Source of the DNA: Cocos nucifera
Lineage: Eukaryota > Streptophyta > Magnoliopsida > Arecales > Arecaceae
Direction: 5' to 3'
DNA: 64,000 nucleotides
Assembly (NCBI GenBank): GCA_006176705.1
Contig: QRFJ01000375.1
Coordinates: 434,001-498,000, forward strand
Positions 32,736 through 42,610 of the stretch are shown in pieces. The position numbers were made by a program, and so were the translations under genes. Numbering within the stretch: the first letter of the stretch is position 1; every line of letters begins with the position of its first letter. The notes beneath the pieces were generated by a model, which searched no databases, was not told where the DNA came from, and worked only from the letters and a program-made list of their open reading frames with translations.

Positions 32736-34160
32736 AACGATCAACGTTCTCTTTGAGGGGAGCTTGGCTGCAACCACAAAATGCTGGTTTCGTACTGCTC
32801 AAGCTCGGCTTCATCTAGAATGGTGCATTCTACCATAAAATCTGCTAATATCTGAGCTTTGATTGATGGTCGGGGTCGATAATTGATATCAAACTCTATA
32901 AGCTCGATTGCCCATTTTGTAATTCTTTCGGAGGCATTCATTCGATAAAAAACTACTTTAATTGGAAGATCCATGAGGACAGTTATGGTGTGCCCTTGAA
33001 AGTAAGGTTGGAGTCCCCTGGCAGCAATTAAAAGAGAGTAAGTTAATTTTTCTAACTTAGAGTACCTAGTCTCTGCATCCCTCAGGACTCAGCTTATGTA
33101 CTAGATTGGTCGCTGCACTTTTGCTTCCTCCTTAACCAGGACCGTCGCCAGGGCTGCTGGGGAGATTGCTAGGTATAAGAATAATTCTTCTATGGGCTCA
33201 GGCTTTGCCAGTAATGGGGGTGAGTCGAGGTAATTTTTAAGCTTCTCGTATGCCTATTGGCATTTTATCGTCAAGTAGAAGCTCTTTGGCTATTTGAGAA
33301 CTTGAAAGAAGGGTATGCATCACTCGACCAATCTTGAGATGAAGTGGTTTAGGAATGCTACTTTTTTAGTCAAGCACTGAACTTTTTTGATTGTTCTTGG
33401 AGTGGTCATCTCCTAAATAGCCTAGATTTTCTCTAGATTCATCACAATCCCATGCCTCGACACCATGAATCCCAAGAACTTCTTCGAGGTTACATCGAAG
33501 GCACATTTGGTTGGGTTCAGCTTCATCTTGTACTTCTTAAGTGCGTTGAAGGTCTTTTCAAGATCGGTGATATGATTTATTAAAGCCTGACTCTTGATGA
33601 GAATGTCATCCACATACACCTCCATGTTTCGATCGATCTGCTTTCTGAAGATTTTGTTGACTAAGCACTGGTATGTTGCCCCTGCATTCTTGAGTCCAAA
33701 AGGCATAATCCTATAATAGTAAAGACCACGATCAGTAACAAAGGTAGTTTTCTCCTCATCCTCTGGCACCATCCGAATTTAGTTATAGCCAAAAAAGGCA
33801 TCCATGAAGGTGAGGAGTTCATGGCCCGAGGTTGCATCCACCAACTGATCAATTCTGGGCATGGGATAGCTATCTTTTGGGGAAGCTTTATTCAGCTTCT
33901 TGAAGTCTATACACATCTTCCACTTGTTGTTCGTCTTTTTGACGAGCACCATGTTTGAGACCCAACTCAAGTAGTTAACTTTCCGAATGAATTAAGCCTT
34001 GAGGAGATTGTCGACTTCTTCCATAATTGCTTTCTGCCTCTTCGGAGCAAGGCTGCGCATCTTTTCTTTTATTGGCCGATACTTAGGATCAGCAGCTAAT
34101 TGATGTTCCATGACCTCGGCATCAATTCTCAGCATGTCCATTGGAATCCAGGCAAAGACA
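32736..34160 (-). pseudogene. TatB reverse transcriptase and RNase H, broken
   Basis: RT: 33970-33779 (NMVLVKKTNNKWKMCIDF, KASPKDSYPMPRIDQLVDA) and, after a stop following FGYN, 33772-33422 (YYYRIMPFGLKNAGATYQ and the catalytic YVDD in MEVYVDDILIKS). RNase H runs from about 33400 to 32741 with several stops; it ends open at 32974-32741 (DLPIKVVFYRMNASERI, RPSIKAQILADFMVE). The order and motifs are those of the Tat lineage, and TatA (5840-7175) matches it. Several stops prevent function. Confidence 0.88.
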
Positions 34161-34900
34161 TCTACGTTCTTTCAAAGGAAGGTGATGAGTTGCTGTTGAA
34201 TCTCATCCCCTAAGTTGGAATCAATCTACACAGTGTGCTCTGCATTTTCGTCATCTAAGGACACAGCTATAAGGTCTTCCATAGGCTCGCCTCGCTCCTC
34301 CGTAAGGTCATCGCAGACATCCAGCCCATCAATAGGGCAAAGATCAGGATGGATGTTTTTCTATAGGGTAATGGAGTAATAGTGCCTTGCCAAGGCCTGG
34401 TCTCCCTAATCTCTCTAATTTCGCAGCTTGTTGGGAACTTCATCTTTAGGTAATAGATTGATACCATAGTTTGGAGTGCATTCAAACCAGATCGGCCAAG
34501 AATAGTATTGTAAGTAGATGGAGCTTTTATGACTAAAAAATCAACTTATGCTTTGGCCAGTTTCGGGCGTTGCCTTGCAGCCATAGTCAGAGTTATTATG
34601 CCCTTAACTGGCACGATGTCGCCAGTGAAGCCTACCAATGGAGAGTTTATAGGTCCCAAATGATTATTAGGTAACGATATTTTTTAGAAAGCATCATAAA
34701 ATAAAATATTAACAGAGCTTCCATTATTTACTAGAACGCAACGCACATCATAGTCAGCAATGTTTAAAGAGATTACAACCACATCATTATGAGGGAACTG
34801 GACTCCTTGGGCATCCTCGTTGCTGAAAGTGATGGGCTCCTCAGTTCTTTGCCTCTTTCTGGGCTTTGCTGATCCACTAGCCTCCCCTTACTAAAGTCCA
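34161..34900 (-). pseudogene. TatB protease, broken
   Basis: The minus strand reads LVNNGSSVNILFYDAF (34745-34695): Asn stands where the catalytic Asp of an aspartic protease is expected (TatA has D-N-G). APSTYNTILGRSGLNALQT follows near 34520-34460, a usual block after the active site. An open piece at 34485-34267 continues toward RT. Loss of the Asp means no polyprotein maturation even without the stops. Confidence 0.75.
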
Positions 34901-36451
34901 CCAGAGATGGTGTTGATGATGTCGAGGGATGGCAGGTCTGCCTGCGGCTCCTCCCTTGGCGGTTTCGATTATGATAGTGCCCTTAGCTGATCTCCCAACC
35001 CTTTAGGTCGATGACGTAGGAATCGATCGAGCCTACCTCACCTGATGAGCTCCTCGATCTCATCTTGGAGCTGAATGCATTCTTCAGTATCATGATCGTG
35101 GTTACGATGATAGAGGCAGAACTTGTTTGGATTGCATCTGCCAGGATGAGAGCACATCCTTTTCGATCTTGGTAGCTGCTCCTTAATCTCCATTAGTACT
35201 TGGATTTTTGGAGCATTGAGAGAGGCATAGTTATGAAACCTTCGGAGGGGGGAGCCCCATCGAGCCTTTCTATTAGGGCTTCCTTGCTTTTGAGCCTAGG
35301 GAGGAGTTCGGGCTTGCTTGCACTCATGGAGAGTTTAGGAACACGGTCGAGCTTCACTCAACTTTTCTTTCTTAGTGGACCTGCCCATTTCTTCCATTCA
35401 CCGCTCTTCAGTGGCTTCATTATTCTTGGCTTGGAAGGCCTCTTTCGTTCGGGCATACACTTCAGCCCGAGCCAACATATCGACAAAATTTTTAGGGTAC
35501 TTCTTCTCCAAAAAAAATAGTAGATTGTTCTTCTGAAGGCCATCCTTTAGCATGGCCATCGCAATAAATTAGTCTAGGTTTCGGACCTCCAACGCAGCAG
35601 CAATGAAAAGTTGATGTAATCTCGGATGGATTCTCCCTCTTATTGCTTGATGTTGATGAGGGATTTCGAGCCTTGCCTGGGACATTGGCTGCTGATAAAA
35701 TAAGCCGCAAACTAATGGCTCATTTGATAAAAAGAGAAGATGGTATTCGGCTTGAGGGCCGAGTACCAATTCCTACCTGCTCCTTTCAAAGTAGACAGAA
35801 ATGCTCGGCATAGGATGGCATCGAGTGCACCATGGAGCAACTTCATTATCCGAAAGGCCTCCAGATAGTCAATCGGATCAGAGGTCCCATCATTGCTCTC
35901 GAATTAGAGGCGCTTGAAGTTCGATGGGATTGGATCATGCATGATACGGTGAGAGAAAGAAGGGTCGGTATAGATATCATTACTGTAGGAGGGGGGTGCA
36001 TGGCAGAGTTCTTTGATCCATTGGTTCATCTCTTATAGTTTTTGGTCTAGGAGATCCTCTCGATCATGGATCTCCAAGATCTTCTGACTGAACAGGGATA
36101 AAGTCCCCCCCGAGGTAGAGTCATGATTAGAGCAGGGGCTCTTAGCCCTCTACTTTTTCTTTTTAAAGGTCACCGACCAGCCAGCCCATGTTGGCCATCC
36201 CCAGATTGAATCATGAGGCTCCAAAAAAATCTACTCCAATCGAATCGACATCGGAGGCTACTACTGCTGCATGACCCGCACTGCTTTTGTGAGGTCATGA
36301 ACCTGCTGGACTAGCAAGTTGAACTACTCCGCATCCACCATTATCATGGTGGAGCTTGAGTTGTTGGAGATGAAACAGGAACAAGCAGATCTGGATGGGA
36401 TCTAGCCACAGAGGCTATTGACCGTCGGGTAGAAGCTTTTCTAAGAGGCAT
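34901..36451 (-). pseudogene. TatB gag, broken
   Basis: Start chosen at the ATG at 36451 (MPLRKASTRR), matching MPPKKITTR of TatA. The frame stops near 36345. The gag core (DYLEAFRIMKLLHGA, STLKGAGRNWYSALK) lies near 35880-35760. Open pieces follow at 35710-35492 and 35543-35358 (GLKCMPERKRPSKPRI). The C-terminal part leads into protease near 34800. Gag builds the particle around the RNA. At least four stops or frameshifts. Confidence 0.8.
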
Positions 36452-36540
36452 CCTTTTCGAGAAGGACTCTAGAGGAGAAGAAGAGAGTTCTCTACTGAGT
36501 ACTTCTTCAAGAATAAGAAAATCTCAGAAATAGAGAGGGC

Positions 36541-36556
36541 CCTCCTTCTAGTGCCA
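36541..36556 (-). other. TatB primer-binding site (tRNA not assigned)
   Basis: The minus strand reads TGGCACTAGAAGGAGG four bases inside the 5' LTR (after CACCAACA and GGAC). TatA has a two- to four-base variant at the same place. Confidence 0.6.
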
Positions 36557-36560
36557 GTCC

Positions 36561-37720
36561 TGTTGGTGCAAAATTTGGTCGTCGCCAAAGAAGTGCTAGA
36601 GTCAGAGAAGATGAGGTCACCGTTGGTGACCTATAAGACAAGTCTCATTCATAGCCTAGGGTGGGTGGCTCTGGCAAGACCCTCCGACGATCAAGTTAGC
36701 ACTTTTGGCCAACAAAAATGGAGTACTTAGTAGAGAAAGTTGCAGAGTTTCAAGAAGGAGAAGCGATCTTAGGAAAAATGTATCTGGAGGGTCCTTTTTA
36801 TAACCTAGAGCCTATAACAAATTGATAGTGACAGCTGTAACTGCTTGGTAGTGGGGCATTCGGGGCCATGTGAGATTTGTAACGAAGAGTGGTGTCCGTT
36901 GTCATGATGTGCTGGTCTATTGGAGATCCAATAGCTGGAGTTCAAATGAGGTAGTTGCAAGTGACGAAGGGCTCTCGGGTGTTGTTATTCTGAAAGAGTT
37001 CGAAGGCTCTCAGGATTGACTATGTGTTGTCTTTTATTTGTTATGTTGAAGGTGTACGCCATGGTCCTTTTAGATGGCTAAAAGAAATTCGACCAAAAGA
37101 GAAGTCTGGCAGGGGTTCAATCGATGAAGAAGCCTGGAAGACATCTGACTGAAAGGAGTTCAACTATGAGGGGTTCGTCTAGGCTAAGTACTGACTGATG
37201 GCCGTAATAGACAAGCATGATTGAAACACTAGTCTCTATTGTTCATTTGAGGTTCGGCCACTTTCAAGATCACTCACTGGTGAATAACGATAAAGCATTG
37301 AAGTTCATCTGGGGACAGTTCGGAAGAAGCTCAGCTGCTGGAGGAGTTCGACTGAGATTCTACCAAACAAAAGGGGATCCAAGAAAGTTCATCCAAGTGG
37401 GGCTACACAGGCTATCGAAAGAAGATCGGCTGGATGGGATGCATGGGAGCCAGGGACTTGGCAGGTTCTCCAGGGTGGAAGTATTGACTGTTCAAGCTCG
37501 TCTGGAGAAGGAATCCATAATGTCTTATCGAATCCAAAATCGATCTTCCCAGCCAGTCAAATTATTTGTCCGCAGTGTTGGAGGTCAGCTATCTCAAAAT
37601 GATTCAAGGTTTGAATACTCCTATGGGTTGAGGTTTGATTTTTATAGCTACAATCAGATGGAACTGATTAAGAGTCAGAGTCTTAGCTGGACTTCGATAG
37701 GTGTGGATTTATCCCCAATA
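36561..37720 (-). repeat. TatB 5' LTR (right)
   Basis: Starts TGTTGGTGCAAAATTTGG and ends TTATCCCCAATA (CA changed to TA), 1160 bp. TATA box on the minus strand near 36793-36802 (TATAAAAAGG). A 169-codon open frame on the plus strand (37217-37726) runs the wrong way through U3 and has no known motif. Confidence 0.95.
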
Positions 37721-37725
37721 GATTA
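37721..37725. repeat. Target-site duplication GATTA, right flank of TatB
   Basis: Second copy of the 5-bp duplication; see 25291-25295. Confidence 0.95.
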
Positions 37726-37809
37726 AATAGTTTAATCTACATCTTCCATTGCATTTTATTTCGAAAAAGTTTTAAAATACAAGCATGAAACCATGCATAT
37801 TTTTCATCA
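37726..37809 (+). repeat. CopA 5' LTR, last 84 bp after TatB
   Basis: Matches the end of the CopA 3' LTR (45394-45474): AATAGTTTAATCTACATCTT through CATATTTTTCATCA. Confidence 0.93.
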
Positions 37810-37810
37810 G

Positions 37811-37822
37811 TGGTATTAGAGC
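37811..37822 (+). other. CopA primer-binding site, initiator tRNA-Met
   Basis: TGGTATTAGAGC begins one base after the LTR; the known plant tRNA-iMet site is TGGTATCAGAGC, so it differs at one base. Confidence 0.9.
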
Positions 37823-39859
37823 ATCTAGATTCTATTATAACATGATCATATTTGCATTAAGATAAATTCTAAAAATTACACATACTGCAATAAGGTTGTC
37901 CTACTATAAGGTATATCCCTTATAGTGAAGAGGTTGTCCTAGTATGTGCTGATCTATAAAATTAAATCATGAATAAATTAGATTAGATCTAAGTAAATTT
38001 ATGATTTATTTTTTTGATTTTAAATCTAAAATAATTAGATATTAGATCTATTTTAGATTATTTAGATTAGATCTAAATAATATCGGATTAGACATACTGA
38101 TTATAAGATTGTCCTACTGTAAAGTTTATCACTTACAGTGGAGAGGTTGTCCTAGTATGTACTGATCTGAATAACCTAAATCATAAATATATTAGATAAG
38201 ATCTAAAATAATTTATGATTTATTTTTATATTTTAAATCAAAATTTAAATGATTTATTATATGATTCATATAGTGTATTTTATATTTAGAACTAGATCCT
38301 CTTGTTGCATATGTTGATATGTAGCTTTTGTTTTGAATTTAGAATATATTTGTATGATATATTACTTTTGTAGAATTTAAATTATGAACTTACTTTCTAC
38401 AAAATCTTAGATTCAAAATCCTAGGACATGATCAAAATATTGAAATAAATTAGATCTAAAATCATGTACTAAATATGATTCAATGTAAACTATTTACAAT
38501 TTGAAAATATTTCAAATGATTAAATCAAAAATTAGTTCTGAGATTCTATAAATCCAAACCCATAAGCTTTGAACTTAATTAAGAATTAAGTGATTGTTTA
38601 GGATCTAGGTTTATGATTTAAAGATCCTAAGATAATTTCATAAAACATGGGTTAAAGGATAATGGGTTAGCTTTGATCAAGTCATTAACTAGGTTAGACC
38701 TAGGGTTAGATTAAATATGGACTAAGTTAAGAAATTGATCAAATCTAATTAGTAGTTAATTAGGATTAGATCATTTATTTTCTATAGATTAATTCAATAG
38801 CTGTAGTTGATCAAAGTCCATACATCTAACAAATAGACTATGATCATGGCTCAGTGGCTGAGCCCAGTCTTTGGGCAGACCAAATCAAAACTGACAAACT
38901 GATTGGTGTCTAAGGTAAGTCTGGCATTTTTAGATTGATTGTTTTTAATTACCAACCTACTTACCTGATCATTTATGATGGTGTCTAAGGCAAGCCTTGG
39001 CAGATCCTTCCATCGATCTTACTTATCTTGCCAATATGGTTAATCAGCTTTTGATTAGGTTGCTCATTGATTCGTGCTAACCTATGTCACATAGAAAATT
39101 AGTGAGACTGATTTTATTTAGTGAGATTGATCTAGGTGTCCATGGACCGATATTGATCCTAGTCCTTATCAAAGACTTGACAAGTCAGTGGGAGGACTTG
39201 ACTTGATAAAGTCAGTGGGAGCAAATTGGTCCATGTCCTTTCTATCCTTAAATCATAATAAATTTAAGTTCTCTAAAATTATTAGGTCTTTAAAATGATA
39301 AAGTTATGGAGATAATTGAGTCATAGTCTTCCATTAAGTTGGATGATAATGGATCCATTAACTCAATAATCATTGGAGGCCTAAAAGTCTAGTGCTTATT
39401 GACTAATGGGATTATCATTCATAATATGATAACTTGGAAGTGTCTCTCTAATGGTGGTTAGGTTGACCAACCAAATTTGGGGTTAATCATTCATTGGTTA
39501 TATGCACCAAGTATAGTCATGTTAATGGTTGGACCTAATCGAATCCTTACAATAGAGGCCAAAGTCTATTGATTAGGTTTCTATGATAAAATTAAATTAC
39601 TAAAAGTTGTTTAGAGAAACAATTGGTTAAAGAATCTACCCGTAGATGCACATGGGTTGATCGACCAAAGTTAGGCTTGTGTGCAGTCTATGTGGATTCT
39701 AGTACCTACTAGAAAATTAAAGTAATTTTTTGAATTGGAGGTAGAGGCTAATAATTTGAATAAAATAGTGGAAGAACCATTAGACTAAAGTCCAAGTCTC
39801 TAGGCTTAAAATAATTCATATATATTAGATCTATGTCTCTTTTCTCATAGAATAAGGCT
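37823..39859 (+). other. CopA leader and untraceable gag, with a 214-bp tandem duplication
   Basis: No ORF is kept. Two units of about 214 bp, 37877-38090 and 38091-38304, share CATACTG, GGTTGTCCTACT, GAGGTTGTCCTAGTATGT and ATAAATTAGAT-type text. At 38905-38994 there are two copies of GGTGTCTAAGGYAAG with CTTACCTG between them, a motif shared with CopC and Athila leaders. Gag would be expected after about 38840, but only AT-rich non-coding text is seen. Confidence 0.7.
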
Positions 39860-40250
39860 AAACCCTAATTGCTCCAATCACTATCAGATAGTGATGACTT
39901 ATGAGATCCAAATTCGATAATTAGTATCAAAAGTTGAATTTAGTTCAACAGTACGAATGGATTCATATTGGAGCTTCTGAGCCCAATTAAAACAATAAGT
40001 CCAATATTGACCCAAATCAGGTATAGTGCTTCTATTGTTTGAAGCAGGATCATAGAAAGAAGAATTATCTTGCTTTCCTTGACCATAACAGGCTGAATAA
40101 GAGAAAGGAGCAAGAGTTGCTTGTCAAGGATGTTATATGATAACACCTTGAAATTTTTCTATATGTAATTCTACTACCTAGATATTAGATACCGATGGTC
40201 TTACGCAATATGTTGCAAGGACTGAAGGTAAGCAGAAAATTTGAAAATGG
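39860..40250 (+). pseudogene. CopA gag zinc knuckle and protease trace
   Basis: At 40028-40071 the plus strand reads CFYCLKQDHRKKNY, a zinc knuckle CX2CX4H with the last Cys changed to Tyr. The basic text DHNRLNKRKEQELL follows, then a stop. Near 40192-40240 LDTDGLTQYVART marks the protease active site with DTD where D-[ST]-G is expected. Only these traces are readable. Confidence 0.6.
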
Positions 40251-40539
40251 TGATAGATTCCTGAACATTAGGGTTGGAAACTCTGTTCTAATTCTAGCTT
40301 TAGGAATTGTCAAGCATGTTTTCAAAATTTGTCATTTAAAGTGACTATGACTATTATCCATCAGTTATAATGAATGTGATCTTTGTTGGCCTTTTGACCA
40401 AAGATGATCATTATTTACTTATAAAAAGGATTGTTATGATGTTATTGTGAATAATGTTACAATAATACTTGGATAATAAAGAAATGACATTTAACATTAA
40501 CTTAGCCTGTTATGTGTAATGTATATATTTGATAAACAC

Positions 40540-41460
40540 CCAAGTTAGATTATGTCATGGATGTCTACCTTTGGCATTATAGGCTTAGTCATCTTGACAA
40601 GAATAGGATAAATGGATTAATTTGAGAGGAAAATCTTGACAACAATAATTGTGAATCATTGATAATCTATGAGTCTTATCTTCTTGGAAAGATGACAAAG
40701 TCATCTTTTACTGAAAAAGGTGAAGGAGCCAATAAAGTTCTAAGTCTCATATATAGTGATGTATATGGACCTATGAACTTAAGTACCAGAGAAAGATATC
40801 AATATTTCATTACAGACGATCCATCTAAGTATCGGTGCGTCTAGCCTGAGTCATTTAAAATGCTCAAATGATTCAATAATGAAATAGAAAAATAAATTAA
40901 AAAAAAAAATAGAACTCTTCAATCAGATCGAGGAGGCAAATACTTATCCAATAAATTTGTAACATATTTAGGAGAGAATAGGATTCTCTCTCAGTGGATT
41001 CCTTTTTGGAACATAGTGTATCGGAAAGAAGAAATTAAACTTTATTAGATATGGTTCAATCCATGATAGGATTCACTAGTCTACCTATTTCAAGATTGTA
41101 TTTTTATGACTACTTGTTTTACTCTGAAAGTTTATATTGAGTAAATCTGTTGCAAAGACTCTATATAGGATATGGATCGGACGTAGATCTAAAGTCTCTC
41201 ACCTTTGGGTTTGGGATTGATCAGCCTATATCAAAGGTTTGCATATAGATAAACTTGTATCCTGGTTCAATAAGTGTTTAAGGGTTATTAATTCTACCAT
41301 GCTGAAGAACATAAGATGTTCATCAATAGTAGGGTATTGCTTTTAGAAAGGAGTTCTTTAGAGAAGGTACTGATGCCTATCAAGTTGAAGTTGAGAAGTT
41401 TGATTGGTAGAAAATGAACCGATAAAATCTAGTAAACCTACAGAATTAGATTTGATCAGA
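40540..41460 (+). pseudogene. CopA integrase, broken
   Basis: The His-His part reads HLDKNRINGLI (40590-40622), then YESYLLGKMTKSSF where the Cys pair has been lost. DVYGPMNLSTRERYQYFITD (40760-40820) holds the first Asp region, and SDRGGKYLS (40926-40952) the second. The Glu region is not readable. The open piece is 40659-40844. Several stops. The motif set and order (integrase before RT) are copia-type. Confidence 0.75.
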
Positions 41461-41579
41461 TCAAATCCAGAGCCCATTAAAGTGGCACCTTTAAGAAGAT
41501 CTAGTAGAGTATCGCATTAGCTAGACAGATACTTCAGTATCTTGGTCTAGGATGACAATCCTATTGAGCTCGATGAGAA

Positions 41580-42590
41580 TAACAAGGATCCAATCATCTA
41601 TAGGGATGCAATTTAGAGGTCTAAATCTGAGAAGTGGCTTAGAGCCATATAATCCAAATTGATGTCCATGGAAATTAATGGTGTGTGGATACTTGTTTAT
41701 TCACCTGAAGGGATAAAATTCATTGGGGGTGAACGGATTTTCAAAAGGATCAGAGTAGCACGGATGGGAAGGTAAGAATCTATAAAGCCCATCTGACTAT
41801 CATCTCAGAGTTTGAACATACGTTTTGAACATATGTCTTTGTTATGAACAAAGACAATCCCTGTATTTGTAATTGGGCAAAATGTTATGTAGTGTTATTC
41901 ATTGTATTGTCTATGGATGAAATTCTCTTAATCGAAAATGACATTCCAGCATTGCAAGGAATAAAGGTTTGACTGTCATCTAATTTCTTCATATTCAAGA
42001 TCAGATATGGTATACTCACTAAGAATAGAGAGCAGATATCAGTCTAATCTAAGTAAGAATCACCGAAAGATTGTATAGATAATCCTTAAGTATTTGAAAA
42101 ATACTAGGATCCGGTGACTCAAATATGGAGATACTAACTTAAAACTTATGGATGTTTTGATTCTAGTTTTTAGTCAAATCAAGATGATAGCAAGAGATTA
42201 TCGGGTCATATCCTTATTGCAGGAGCAATCTACTGGAAAGGTTCCAGGCAGGATACTGTAGCCTATTCAATTAGTGATGTAGAGTATAAAGTGGCATATG
42301 ATGCTGCCATGTAAGCTGTGTAGTTGCTGAGATTCATTAGTAGGTTGGGAGTGGCACCCTCCACCAATGGTCTAGTCTTATCATAGCACTAGAGCCATAG
42401 CTCAGGCTAAAGAACCGAAGGACCAGCATATTCTGCATCGCTATCACCTTTGATTTTAGACCAGGGTGATGTCGATTTTTGGAAGATCGATGAAAAAGGA
42501 GAACTTGATTGATCCATTTGCTAAGGCCTCGAAACTAAGGAATTTTACGAATTCAAGTAGAAGATAGGATATTTGATATCATTTTGATTG
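41580..42590 (+). pseudogene. CopA reverse transcriptase and RNase H, broken
   Basis: RT entry near 41620-41760 (EKWLRAI, VWILVYSPEGIKFIGGERIFK in broken frames). The middle of RT, including the YVDD box, is not readable; the text from 41900 to 42060 looks deleted. RNase H text near 42080-42560 (LKYLKNTRI, AIAQAKEPK, ENLIDPFAKA) ends at about 42560. The total is shorter than a complete RT-RNase H, so internal deletions have removed several hundred bases. Confidence 0.7.
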
Positions 42591-42600
42591 ACTTTAGTCC

Positions 42601-42610
42601 AAGTGAGAGA
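42601..42610 (+). other. CopA polypurine tract
   Basis: AAGTGAGAGA lies directly before the 3' LTR start TGTTAGAAAA. Confidence 0.75.

Larger units (their letters stand above)
25296..37720 (-). mobile_element. TatB, full-length Tat-lineage Ty3/gypsy retrotransposon (12.4 kb)
   Basis: LTRs of about 1.15 kb at both ends, duplication GATTA, primer site at the right end, polypurine run at the left. Minus-strand order: gag, protease, RT, RNase H, archaeal-like RNase H, integrase. Between pol and the 3' LTR lie a 115-bp minisatellite and about 3 kb of spliced, coding-like sequence on the plus strand, facing pol. A second RNase H and antisense ORFs are marks of the Tat/Grande/Ogre group. All coding regions hold stops. 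Confidence 0.95.

Noticed and set aside
37217..37726. 169-codon plus-strand ORF in the TatB 5' LTR
   Set aside because: It runs antisense through U3 and the matching left LTR has stops; no motif seen. Treated as a chance frame.
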